From Streptomyces spongiicola (lineage in GTDB: Bacteria > Actinomycetota > Actinomycetes > Streptomycetales > Streptomycetaceae): 64,000 nucleotides of DNA. Shown here one piece after another: positions 42,852 through 50,844 of this stretch. The stretch is from NCBI RefSeq assembly GCF_003122365.1, contig NZ_CP029254.1, forward strand, positions 6,140,001-6,204,000, read 5' to 3'. Positions within the stretch are counted from its first letter, which is position 1, and every line of letters starts with the position of its first letter. A program made the translations under genes and the position numbers. The notes beneath the pieces are model-generated. The model was not told where the DNA came from. It did not search any database and worked only from the letters and a program-made list of their open reading frames with translations.

Positions 42852-43877
42852 TCAGTCCTCCTCGCCCCCGTCCCCGCCTTCTTCCTCTTCCTCCTCCTCG
42901 AAGGCGTCACCGATCTCGTCCACGATCTCCGCGCCGACGATGCCCGCGCCGACACCCACGGCGAGGCCCGCCGCACCGGCGGCGACAGCGGTGCCCACGC
43001 CGGGGCCGTGGTGGTGCCCGCCGTGGTGGTGGCCGCCGTGCCCGGTCCCGTCGACCAGGCCGTGGGAGGCATGGCCGCTGTGGGACCCGTGTCCGGCGTG
43101 GGAGGCACCGTGCTCCAGCAGCTGCCGCAGCCAGCCGTCGACCCTGGCGTTCCAGTCCGCGTGCCCGGCCTCCTCGTGGGCGACGGTGTGGCGGGTGAGC
43201 GCCTCGTGGCCGCCGCCGAGGAGTGTGCCGCGGCGGTCGGCCTCCAGGACCACCTCCACACCGCCGGGGCCCGCGATGAAGGTCACCTCGACCTCGTCGG
43301 CGGCGTGTGCGTGGTGCGGCGGCGGGGTGAGTTCGATCTCCTGGTAGAAGGGCAGCCGCTGCGCCGTGCCCCCGATGCGCCCGTACTCGACGTCGGCGGA
43401 GCGGAAGCCGAAGCCGAGCTGCCCGAACGCCTCCAGAACCGCTTCCTGGACCGGGAGCGGCCGTACCGCGAGCAGGTCCAGGTCGCCCTTGTCCCGGGCG
43501 CCGGCCACGCCGATCTCGGTACGCACGCCGAGGACGACGCCGAGGGCCTGCCCGTGCAGTTCGGTGACCGGCGTCTCCCAGGGCACGGCCACCGAGAAGG
43601 GGACCGTGTGCCGTACGCCCGCCTCGAGCCGGAAGCCGCCGCCGACCGTGAAGCGCTCGAAGGCGACCTCCCCCTCGTGCTCCCCGTCATCGGTCTCGGC
43701 CTCGACGCGGGCGACGAACTCCAGGGTGATGTGCTCGATGTCGAAGGCGGCGTCCCCGCCCTCGAGGCGGACCTCGCCGGTGAGGCTGCCGCCGGGCGGG
43801 ACCGCTCCGGGGGCGAGGACCGTGTCCACGGCCGGGCCGCCGACGCCGATCGAGCCGAGCAGTCGCTTGAACACCAT
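42852..43877 (-). CDS. SpoOM-family sporulation-control protein with His-rich tail
   Basis: A 341-residue protein. Residues 1-240 are an arrestin-like beta-sandwich of the SpoOM family (MVFKRLLGSIGVGGPAVDTV, PGGSLTGEVRLEGGDAAFDI, LPFYQEIELTPPPHH). The C-terminal 100 residues are unusual: a His/Gly-rich stretch (GHGGHHHGGHHHGPG), an Ala/Gly/Val hydrophobic stretch and an acidic end (FEEEEEEEGGDGGEED). GAAGGAG precedes ATG 43877. SpoOM proteins affect sporulation in Bacillus; the role here is unknown. The His-rich part suggests metal binding. Confidence 0.87.
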   Translation of the reverse strand: MVFKRLLGSIGVGGPAVDTVLAPGAVPPGGSLTGEVRLEGGDAAFDIEHITLEFVARVEAETDDGEHEGEVAFERFTVGGGFRLEAGVRHTVPFSVAVPWETPVTELHGQALGVVLGVRTEIGVAGARDKGDLDLLAVRPLPVQEAVLEAFGQLGFGFRSADVEYGRIGGTAQRLPFYQEIELTPPPHHAHAADEVEVTFIAGPGGVEVVLEADRRGTLLGGGHEALTRHTVAHEEAGHADWNARVDGWLRQLLEHGASHAGHGSHSGHASHGLVDGTGHGGHHHGGHHHGPGVGTAVAAGAAGLAVGVGAGIVGAEIVDEIGDAFEEEEEEEGGDGGEED

Positions 43878-44293
43878 CGTGGCGTTCACTCCTTCATGTA
43901 CGCGGGGGTTCTGCGGGAAGCGGCGGAGCCGCGCGGTCGGGCGGTCCGGGCCGGGGAGCACCCTCGCCGCCCGGGAACATCCCGTACCACCCTGGCGTTA
44001 TCTACACGCATGTAGAAGCATAGAGCGGAGTCCCCGCCGCAGGTCGCGCTCGCGGGCGGGCGTACCGGATTGGCCGAAAAGGCCTCATGGATGGCCTGTG
44101 CCAGGGGAATGGTCAGGTGCTTTACCGGTCCTTTACCATGGTGCGACGGGTACCGTCCCGACCACGAGAAACCACCAGGGCCCACCCGGCCCGCCGAGTC
44201 ACGAAGGAGCAGCAGACCCGCAATGGGTGAACCTCCCAGTCCCAGCCGTGCCCCGTCCCGCCCGCCGTACTGTGAGGGCCGGGAGGTGGCACG
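43878..44293. other. Divergent control region of SpoOM and the CBS-domain operon
   Basis: A 416-base non-coding stretch with promoters for both directions. It holds the perfect palindrome at 44001-44016 and a small inverted repeat ggccgaaaaggcc (44072-44084). Confidence 0.5.
44001..44016. promoter_or_regulatory. Perfect palindrome, candidate operator upstream of the SpoOM gene
   Basis: TCTACA-CGCA-TGTAGA, 16 bases, with a possible -10 (TAGATA) for the SpoOM gene read on the minus strand. The TACA...TGTA half-sites resemble BlaI-type operators but with a 4-base centre instead of the usual 2; a BlaI gene lies 2.2 kb away. Confidence 0.5.
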
Positions 44294-45625
44294 GTGACCG
44301 AAGCACTCCTGCTGCTCGTCGCCCTGGCGCTCACGCTCGCCTGCGCCGTCTTCGTCGCGGCCGAGTTCTCCCTCACCACCGTCGAACGCGGTGAGCTGGA
44401 GCGTGCCGCCCGGAGCGGCGACCGGGGCGCCGAGAGCGCCCTGAAGGCCGTGAAGCGCCTCACCCTCCAGTTGTCCGGCGCCCAGCTGGGCATCACCGTG
44501 ACCTCGCTGCTGATCGGCATGCTCGCGGAGCCGTCCGTGTCCGCGCTGCTGCGCGGCCCGCTCCAGTCGGCCGGACTGCCCGCGGGCGCCGTGCCGACCG
44601 TGTCCACCCTCCTCGGCGTCGCCCTCTCGACCGTCGTCCTGATGGTGGTCGGCGAGCTCGTGCCGAAGAACTGGGCGATCTCCCGCCCGCTGGCCGTGGC
44701 GAGGGTCGTGGCCGGGCCGCAGCGCGGCTTCACCGCCGCGTTCGGACCGCTCATCCACCACCTGAACAACACGGCGAACCGCATGGTGCGCCGCTTCGGG
44801 CTGGAGCCCGCGGAGGAGCTGGCGTCGGCCCGCACCCCCGAGGAACTGATCGCCCTCGCCCGGCACTCGGCGCGCGAGGGCGCGATCGAGGCCGACTCGG
44901 CCGAGCTCTTCGTCCGCACCCTGCACCTGGGCGAACTGACCGCGGAGAACGTCATGACGCCACGCGTCGACGTGCGCGCCCTGGAGGTGCAGGCCACGGC
45001 CGCCGACGCGGCGAACCTCACCCTCGCCACCGGCCTTTCCCGCTTCCCCGTCTACCGGGACAGCCTCGACGAGGTCATCGGCACCGTGCACATCCGCGAC
45101 GTCCTCGCCCTGGACGAGGACAAGCGTTCGCTCACGCCGATAGGCGACCTGGCCACCGCACCCCTGCTGGTGCCGCACTCCCTGCCCGTGGACAAGCTCC
45201 TCGGGCGGCTGCGCAGGGCCCGCACCATGGCAGTGATCATCGACGAGTACGGGGGCACCGCCGGTGTCGCCACCGTCGAGGACATCGTCGAGGAGGTCGT
45301 CGGCGAGGTCCGCGACGAGCACGACCCCCACGAGACGCCCGACCTGGAGCCCGCCGAGCCCGCGCTCGACGGCCGCCGGGTGTGGGACGCCGACGGGAGC
45401 GTGCGCATCGACCAGCTCCGGGAGATCGGCTTCACCGCGCCCGACGGCCCCTACGAGACCCTGGCCGGTCTGGTCGCCGCCCGCCTGGAGCGCATCCCGG
45501 CCGCCGCCGACCGCCTCGACATCGACGGCTGGCAGCTGGCCGTGCTGCACACCGAGCACCACCGCGCCGACCGCGTCCGCATCACCGCCCCCGCCGCGGC
45601 CCAGAGCGTGGAGGAGCTCCGATGA
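44294..45625 (+). CDS. DUF21/CBS-domain membrane protein (HlyC/CorC-type ion transporter family)
   Basis: A 443-residue protein. An N-terminal DUF21 (CNNM-like) transmembrane domain with about four helices (LLLLVALALTLACAVFVAAEF, QLGITVTSLLIGMLAEP, VPTVSTLLGVALSTVVLMVVGE, VPKNWAI) is followed by two CBS domains (VMTPRVDVRALEVQ, DEVIGTVHIRDVL) and a C-terminal CorC/HlyC domain (VWDADGSVRIDQLREIG). Such proteins are linked to magnesium or cobalt efflux. GTG 44294 follows GGGAGGTGG. It overlaps the next, paralogous gene by ATGA. Confidence 0.92.
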   Translation: MTEALLLLVALALTLACAVFVAAEFSLTTVERGELERAARSGDRGAESALKAVKRLTLQLSGAQLGITVTSLLIGMLAEPSVSALLRGPLQSAGLPAGAVPTVSTLLGVALSTVVLMVVGELVPKNWAISRPLAVARVVAGPQRGFTAAFGPLIHHLNNTANRMVRRFGLEPAEELASARTPEELIALARHSAREGAIEADSAELFVRTLHLGELTAENVMTPRVDVRALEVQATAADAANLTLATGLSRFPVYRDSLDEVIGTVHIRDVLALDEDKRSLTPIGDLATAPLLVPHSLPVDKLLGRLRRARTMAVIIDEYGGTAGVATVEDIVEEVVGEVRDEHDPHETPDLEPAEPALDGRRVWDADGSVRIDQLREIGFTAPDGPYETLAGLVAARLERIPAAADRLDIDGWQLAVLHTEHHRADRVRITAPAAAQSVEELR

Positions 45626-46647
45626 CCACTCTCCAGTTGCTGATCGGCGCGCTCACCCTCGTCACCAACGCCTTCTTCGTCGGTGCCGAGTTCGCCCTGA
45701 TCTCGGTACGCCGCAGCCAGATCGAGCCGGCCGCCATGCGGGGCAACCGCCGCGCCAGGACCACCCTGTGGGGCATCGAGCACCTGTCCGCGATGATGGC
45801 CACCGCCCAGCTCGGCATCACCGTGTCGTCGCTGGTGCTCGGCGCGGTCGCCGAACCGGCGATCGCGCATCTGCTGGAACCCCCGTTCCAGGCCATCGGC
45901 GTGCCCGACGCGCTGATCCACCCCATCGCCTTCGTCATCGCGCTGACCCTGGCGACGTATCTGCACATGCTCCTCGGCGAGATGGTCCCGAAGAACATCG
46001 CCCTCGCCGCCCCGGTGCCGACCGCGCTGCTCCTCGGCCCGCCGCTGGTGGCGCTGACCCGGGCACTGCGACCGGTCATCTTCGGTATCAACGCCTTTGC
46101 CAACACCCTGCTCCGTCTGCTGAGGGTCGAGCCGAAGGACGAGGTGGCCTCGGTCTTCACTGACGACGAGCTGGCCCGCCTGGTCAAGGACTCCAGCGAG
46201 GCCGGCCTCCTCGAGCCGGAGGACGGCCAGCGGCTGCAGGACGCGCTGGAGCTGGGCACCAGGCCGGTCGGCGAGGTGATGGTGCCGCTCAACAAGATGC
46301 TCACCGTCGACGCCGGCATCACCCCCCAGGGACTGGAGCGGGCTTCCGTCGCCAACCGGTTCTCCCGTCTCCCGGTGGTCGCGGAGGGCGGTGCGATCCT
46401 GGGCTACCTGCACATCAAGGACGCACTCGGCGCCGCCGACCGCACGAAGCCGTTCCCGCGCACGGCCCTCCACCCCATCATCAAGGTCGCCATCGACACC
46501 CCCCTCGACGACACCCTGACGGCCATGCGGGGCGCCGGCACCCATCTCGCCGCCGTCACCGGCACCAAGGGCACCGTCATCGGCTTCGTCACCATGGAGG
46601 ACGTCCTGGAGGAGCTGGTGGGCCCGGCCCCCGACGCGCTCGTCTGA
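45622..46647 (+). CDS. DUF21/CBS-domain membrane protein, second copy
   Basis: A 341-residue paralogue of the preceding protein: TTLQLLIGALTLVTNAFFVG, then AEFALISVRRSQIE, AQLGITVSSLVLGAVAEP and LLGEMVPKNIALA in the membrane domain, then two CBS domains (GEVMVPLNKMLTVDAG, VIGFVTMEDVLEELVG). It ends after the CBS pair and lacks the CorC/HlyC domain of the first protein. The two may form a hetero-oligomer. ATG 45622 overlaps the upstream stop. Confidence 0.92.
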   Translation: MTTLQLLIGALTLVTNAFFVGAEFALISVRRSQIEPAAMRGNRRARTTLWGIEHLSAMMATAQLGITVSSLVLGAVAEPAIAHLLEPPFQAIGVPDALIHPIAFVIALTLATYLHMLLGEMVPKNIALAAPVPTALLLGPPLVALTRALRPVIFGINAFANTLLRLLRVEPKDEVASVFTDDELARLVKDSSEAGLLEPEDGQRLQDALELGTRPVGEVMVPLNKMLTVDAGITPQGLERASVANRFSRLPVVAEGGAILGYLHIKDALGAADRTKPFPRTALHPIIKVAIDTPLDDTLTAMRGAGTHLAAVTGTKGTVIGFVTMEDVLEELVGPAPDALV

Positions 46648-47081
46648 TCGGCGAGCGCCGCTGCCGCACACCGGCCGCCGCCCCGCCCCGGCCGCCGCCC
46701 CGCCCTCCCGGGCGCGGCGGCGGCCGTGTTGGGCGTCCGTCTGGTCCGCTGCACCTCTCCTGCGTCGCCGCGCACGGCACGCTCGCCCACCGGAACGACG
46801 AGCCCGTCGAGTCGCCACGGTCGTGCCGGTCAGCACGGGCGCCGGGGCGACCAGGATGTACGGGGCAGCCGGCGCGGGGGCAGGTCTCGCGCGGCGGGCC
46901 GGTGCGAAGCGGGTGGTACGGCGGGGCGCGGTACGGGGTTCAGGGCGGGGGCGCGGGCGGGGGCGCGGGGCGCGGCGCGGTGTGGTGCGCCGCAGTGCGC
47001 TGCGGCGCGGTGTCAAGGAAGCGTCAGCGGCTCGCGCAGGCAGGTGACGGGGCATCCGATCCGCGGAATCCTGCTTGCGTG
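46648..47081. other. 434-base region without a supported gene
   Basis: Beyond the terminator hairpin the region is very GC-rich with repeats of the type ggggcgcgggcg (about 46930-47000). No gene is supported. Confidence 0.4.
46690..46725 (+). terminator. Hairpin after the CBS operon
   Basis: ggccgccgcc (46690-46699) and ggcggcggcc (46716-46725) form a perfect 10-bp stem with a 16-base loop, 43 bases after the stop. Confidence 0.6.
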
Positions 47082-47252
47082 ATGCCCACCCGGCCCCCGG
47101 ACCGGGGGATGTGCACGGCCGTTCCCGTGCTCGGCGGCGTGGCGGTGCTCCTGGTTGCCGCGGGGGCCGCCGCCGGGGCCGTGTGGCTGGTCGGCGCCGG
47201 AGTCTGGGCGCTGATCGCGGCCGTGGCCACCAAGCTCGTCTACCGGCCCTGA
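47082..47252 (+). CDS. Small membrane protein of 56 residues
   Basis: MPTRPPDRGM followed by two hydrophobic segments (VPVLGGVAVLLVAAGAAAGA and LVGAGVWALIAAVATKLV) ending YRP. It looks like a two-helix or hairpin membrane peptide. No family is recognised. Support: the hydrophobic pattern, and a strong hairpin terminator 27 bases after its stop. No clear ribosome binding site, so the call is tentative. Confidence 0.5.
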   Translation: MPTRPPDRGMCTAVPVLGGVAVLLVAAGAAAGAVWLVGAGVWALIAAVATKLVYRP

Positions 47253-47278
47253 GGAACTCCCGGGACAGCGGCCCGGTC

Positions 47279-47309
47279 GAGGGAGGACACAGCCGCTGTG
47301 CCCTCCCTC
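47279..47309. terminator. Bidirectional terminator hairpin
   Basis: gagggaggacacag (47279-47292) pairs with ctgtgccctccctc (47296-47309) around a CCG loop: 14 pairs with one A-C mismatch. It lies between the 56-residue protein gene and the convergent PepSY gene. Confidence 0.8.
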
Positions 47310-47314
47310 GGCGG

Positions 47315-48769
47315 TCACGTCGTCCGGCGCCTGTGGACGAGACCCACCGCGATGTCCACGACGACGAAGCCGAGCAGCGTCACACCCAGCAGGGGCAGGG
47401 CCCATCCGAGGGCCACGACGGCCGGGACGCCGACGATCAGCACCGGAAGGGGGAGCCGGCGCCAGGCGCCGCGGGCCGGTGCCTTCCCGAACGGTGCGCT
47501 GCGGTCCGACCGGGTGGGGCGCCGCTGCCACCACATGCGGTACCCCCAGAGGATCATCAGCATCAGGCCGACCGCGACGGCGGCGAGCACGATCTGGTTG
47601 ACGACGCCGAAGAGGACGCCCATGTGACCCTGCACGCCCAGCTTGCTGAGCTTCGCGAGGAGCGGGTAGTCCGCCCACCGGGCCCGCGCTGTGGCCTCGC
47701 CCTTCTCGACGTCGACCGCGACCTGGTCGTAGTGGACGGGCCAGACGTCGTCCCCCTGGGCCACCACCCAGGCGCTGGACGCGTCCGCGGGCGGCGCGAT
47801 GTCGACGGTGCCGCCGAGCCCCGCCTGACGCGCCACCCTGAGCGCCGCGTCGAAGCCCGCCGGGTCGGCGTCGGCTTCCCCGGCGCCGTCCGCGGCTCCC
47901 CCGTGGCCGCCGTGGCCGGCGTGCTCGTCCTCCGCGGGCGGAGTGGCGCCCGGCAGGAGGGTGTCGAGTTCCGGTGCGCGTCCCTTCGCCGCGTCGAGCA
48001 ACTGACCGAAGCGCTCGCCCGCGTACTGGGACCAGGTCAGACCGGTGGCACTGAGGAAGAACAGGGCGATCGCCAGCCACACACCGGTCGCCGCGTGCCG
48101 GCCGCGGGTGCGCCGCACGCCCCGGGCCGTCCGGTCGGGCAGCAGCACACCGCGGACCGACCTCGCGCGCAGGCCCCGGCTGCGGCCCAGCCACAGGACC
48201 AGTCCGCCGGCGACGACCACCCAGAGCCAGCTGGCCGCGATCTCCGAGTACAGGCGGCCGGTCTCGCCGAGGTGGAGGTTGCGGTGGAGGTCGTCGAGCC
48301 AGGTCGTGAGCGGAGTCGAACCCCACCAGGTGGTCAGCTCGCCCTGCACCTCCGCGGTGTAGGGGTCCACGAAGACGGTGCGCTGCTTGTCGCCCAGCTC
48401 GGGCACCGACAGCACCACGCGGGTGGTGTCCTCCGGGCCGGACGGGGTGGTCACCGAGGCCAGCGCGCCCTCAGGGTGCGCGGACCGGGCGGCCGTGATC
48501 TGCTCGGCGAGCGGTCGCCGGGTCTCGCCGACCCGTTCGACGGTCAGCTTGTCGCCGTAGACGAGCTGGTCGAGCTGGGGGGCGAGGGTGTAGAGCAGGC
48601 CGGTCAGAGCGGCCACGAAGAGGAACGGGGCGACGAAGACCCCGGCGTAGAAGTGCATACGGACCAGCAGGGCGCGGACGCCTTGCCAGGAGCGTCCGGT
48701 GGCGGCCGGCTCCGGCGTGGCGGACTGCGGTTCGTCGCCCTGCGGCTGTCTGTGGACGGTTGACGTCAT
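47315..48769 (-). CDS. PepSY-associated transmembrane protein
   Basis: A 484-residue membrane protein with four main helices and PepSY-type extracytoplasmic domains: LLVRMHFYAGVFVAPFLFVAAL (first helix with the conserved His), DDLHRNLHLGETGRLY, RHAATGVWLAIALFFLSATGL with ATGLTWS, and GVQGHMGVLFGVVNQI. Conserved histidines in the helices could bind heme or metal. A His-rich loop (DEHAGHGGHGG) sits between helices 3 and 4. Such proteins are linked to iron or copper reduction and uptake. ATG 48769 is chosen; a TTG at 48784 is possible. The upstream gene overlaps its 5' end. Confidence 0.88.
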   Translation of the reverse strand: MTSTVHRQPQGDEPQSATPEPAATGRSWQGVRALLVRMHFYAGVFVAPFLFVAALTGLLYTLAPQLDQLVYGDKLTVERVGETRRPLAEQITAARSAHPEGALASVTTPSGPEDTTRVVLSVPELGDKQRTVFVDPYTAEVQGELTTWWGSTPLTTWLDDLHRNLHLGETGRLYSEIAASWLWVVVAGGLVLWLGRSRGLRARSVRGVLLPDRTARGVRRTRGRHAATGVWLAIALFFLSATGLTWSQYAGERFGQLLDAAKGRAPELDTLLPGATPPAEDEHAGHGGHGGAADGAGEADADPAGFDAALRVARQAGLGGTVDIAPPADASSAWVVAQGDDVWPVHYDQVAVDVEKGEATARARWADYPLLAKLSKLGVQGHMGVLFGVVNQIVLAAVAVGLMLMILWGYRMWWQRRPTRSDRSAPFGKAPARGAWRRLPLPVLIVGVPAVVALGWALPLLGVTLLGFVVVDIAVGLVHRRRTT

Positions 48770-49568
48770 CGGTGGGATCCCCAAGTGCTGCGCGCCGGGT
48801 TACGGCGCGTCCGGTGGCGGACGGGGCGGGTCGCGAACCAGCCCCGGGGCGGTGTGCCGTGACCACCGAGGACGTCGGCGGTCGGGCCGGAGCGGGGAGG
48901 GGAGGGCCGCGCCGGGGATGGCAGCGGGTGAGCGCCCCCGGGCGGAGGCGGTGTTCGGCCGCCGCCGGCACCGGGGACGAGGGGTGTGCCGGCAGCGGGG
49001 AAGCCTCCGCGCAGTGGCGGCGGAGCCCGGACCGCAGCAGTGCCCGGAGCCGGCGGAGCAGGCGCTCCCCGAACACCAGGCACAGCGCCGTGCCGAGGGT
49101 CACCAGCGCGTGGCCCGCGGTCATCGCGGCGGTCATGGAATGACCGGCGGCGTCGGCGGACGCGACGGCGTCGCCGCCGAGCCCCCCGTGGTGCGAGCCC
49201 GCCCCGTACGCCGGACCGCCGCCGGGCGAACGGCCGTGCGTCGTTCCGTGCGCCCCGGGTCCCGTGCCTGCGTGCGGGGCGTGCCGGGCGTGCGGGGCGG
49301 GTGCGGAGGACAGCAGGTGGAGGGCGATGTGAAGGGTGAACTGGACGGCGCCGAGCGACAGTACGGCGACGTCGAACCTGCGCCGTGCTCCGCCCAGAGC
49401 GGTCCCGAGGACCGTCAGGACGCCGAGGACCGCCAGCAGAGCGCCCGCGTCCGGAAGCCGGCCGCCGGCGGCCGTGTGCGCCGAGGCGCCCAGCAGCAGG
49501 GAGGCACAGGCGCAGAGCAGACCGCTTCCGGTCCGCCTCAGCCAGCTTCCCGGTCCGCGCACCCGCAC
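48471..49568 (-). CDS. His-rich membrane protein with an over-extended C-terminus
   Basis: The first 200 residues form a membrane protein: LLCACASLLLGASAHTAAGG, LLAVLGVLTVLGTALGG, VLSLGAVQFTLHIALHLLSS, a His-rich loop (HARHAPHAGTGPGAHGTTHG), then SMTAAMTAGHALVTLGTALCLVFGERLL. This matches in layout the protein at 54364. The natural end is expected before 48,780; instead the frame runs 299 bases into the PepSY gene in another frame, giving an Arg/Pro-rich tail, so a stop codon was probably lost by a small indel. GTG 49568 has no clear ribosome binding site. Likely role: copper handling, by context. Confidence 0.6.
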   Translation of the reverse strand: MRVRGPGSWLRRTGSGLLCACASLLLGASAHTAAGGRLPDAGALLAVLGVLTVLGTALGGARRRFDVAVLSLGAVQFTLHIALHLLSSAPAPHARHAPHAGTGPGAHGTTHGRSPGGGPAYGAGSHHGGLGGDAVASADAAGHSMTAAMTAGHALVTLGTALCLVFGERLLRRLRALLRSGLRRHCAEASPLPAHPSSPVPAAAEHRLRPGALTRCHPRRGPPLPAPARPPTSSVVTAHRPGAGSRPAPSATGRAVTRRAALGDPTDDVNRPQTAAGRRTAVRHAGAGRHRTLLARRPRPAGPYALLRRGLRRPVPLRGRSDRPALHPRPPARPARLRRQADRRTGRRDPATARRADHGRPVRAP

Positions 49569-49966
49569 AAGCTATCGACACCGTACGCGTGTGCGGAACC
49601 GGGCGGTCCGATTTTCTGGCCGCCGTGATCGGGTTCATCTGCGCTACGCGCGAGGCCGGTTGCCGACGGTTTCCCGTGGTGCCTCCCGCGTCCGGCGGTC
49701 GCCCGCGGCCGAGTCGGTGTGGGCCGAATCACAGGGTGGGTGCCAGGAGGGGGCGGGTGAGGTGCCGCCGGGTCGGCGGGGCGTCGGGGTGGCTGGTCGC
49801 CTGGGTCCCGGGTCGGTCGGTCGGCCGGTCGCGGGCTCCCGACTGCGACCGGCGCGGTAGGCGCGGCCGGAGCCCGGGGCGGGCATATGCGCGCCCCGGG
49901 CTCCGGGCCGGTGGGACGGGGCTGTCAGGGCAGGGCTGTCAGGTCAGGGCTGTCAGTGCCGGGCTG
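49569..49966. other. 398-base region without a supported gene
   Basis: Contains the ctgtcag-type repeats at its end (49922-49978: ggctgtcag with 14-bp spacing), which cover the stop codon of the Cys-rich mini-protein. No gene is supported. Confidence 0.4.
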
Positions 49967-50182
49967 TCAGGACAGGGCGATCCCGTCGAGTTTGCCGTTC
50001 TTGGCGTCGTCGACCAGTGACGAGAACTGGTCGGCGCTCATCTGCACGCGCTGGCCGAAGTCGTCGGTCAGCACGACGCGGCGCTCCACCGGGGCGCCCG
50101 GGTCGACGAACAGCTCGGGGCAGCCGCAGTCGCACTTCCCGCAGAACGTCGCCACGGGCTCCAGCCCGCTGATGTCGGTCAT
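49967..50182 (-). CDS. 71-residue Cys-cluster protein
   Basis: A short protein with a dense cysteine cluster near the N-terminus: FCGKCDCGCPELFVD (Cys14, 17, 19, 21), then a predicted beta/alpha part (RRVVLTDDFGQRVQMSADQF, SSLVDDAKNGKLDGIALS). The cluster could bind Zn, Cu or an iron-sulfur centre. GGAGGTGG precedes ATG 50182. The stop falls in a ctgtcagg repeat. No family name is recognised. It is divergent from the copper ATPase operon and adjacent to other metal genes, so a metallochaperone or sensor role is possible. Confidence 0.75.
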   Translation of the reverse strand: MTDISGLEPVATFCGKCDCGCPELFVDPGAPVERRVVLTDDFGQRVQMSADQFSSLVDDAKNGKLDGIALS

Positions 50183-50607
50183 GCTTTCCACCTCCAGGGG
50201 GTGCGGTGCACCGGCCGGTCTCCCGCCGGCGGCCGCATGGACTGCCCCCGGGATACCCCTCGAGGCGCCCCGTGAAGCCTGTTCGCGCCGCCGGTCGGCG
50301 CACGCCGCACGCTTCGCGTGCCCCGCCGCTCCGGTCGCCGCCACCGCTGCTTCCGCCCCGTGGGCGGATCCGGGAACCGGGGTCGGCCGGAATACGACTG
50401 GTGGGAGGGGAGCGACCTGTGAGTCTCCGATCCGTGTCGATACGTCAGTACGCGGACCTCACGAACGGGCCGCTCGTGTGACGCATGTCACAGCGCATGT
50501 CCGGGAACCCTACCCCCCCTGGGTACGACACCTGGATCGTACGGCGGCCCGAACAGGCGTCGTACGCAACCGATCAGGCCGTTCGTACGCGACAGAGGGA
50601 CCCGGTG
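50183..50607. other. Divergent control region of the copper operon
   Basis: No gene is supported. It holds the CsoR-like operator at 50511-50525 and the promoters of the Cys-cluster gene and the copper operon. Confidence 0.5.
50511..50525. promoter_or_regulatory. CsoR-type copper operator
   Basis: TACCC-CCCCT-GGGTA, an inverted repeat with a 5-base centre, matches the TACCC-N5/6-GGGTA pattern known for CsoR repressor sites in streptomycetes. It is 83 bases upstream of the first gene of the copper operon. No csoR gene is in the window. Confidence 0.7.
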
Positions 50608-50844
50608 ATGGACGACTCCCGACAGGCGGCACCCGGAGTGGAGGCGGCGCTCCGGAAGGCGCTGCCGCCGCCCGCGCTGTGCGGCTTCCTGCTGCTGCTG
50701 GCCCTGGTCTTCGCGGGCTCCTACACGGTCGGGGGGCTCGTGGGCCCCGTGGCGCCGGGCATGCACACCACCCCGTCCGGCGGCGGCGCGGACGGAGACC
50801 GGGCACCCGGTGGCACGGGGCACGGCGACGGGGCGGGCCACTGA
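50608..50844 (+). CDS. Small membrane protein with His-rich tail, first gene of the copper operon
   Basis: A 78-residue protein with one helix (LCGFLLLLALVFAGSYTVGG) followed by an outside segment with Met/His/Gly (VAPGMHTTPSG, then GGTGHGDGAGH). AGAGGGA precedes ATG 50608. The TGA stop overlaps the ATG of the ATPase gene (TGATG). It may deliver or sense copper at the membrane; no family name is recognised. Confidence 0.8.
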   Translation: MDDSRQAAPGVEAALRKALPPPALCGFLLLLALVFAGSYTVGGLVGPVAPGMHTTPSGGGADGDRAPGGTGHGDGAGH

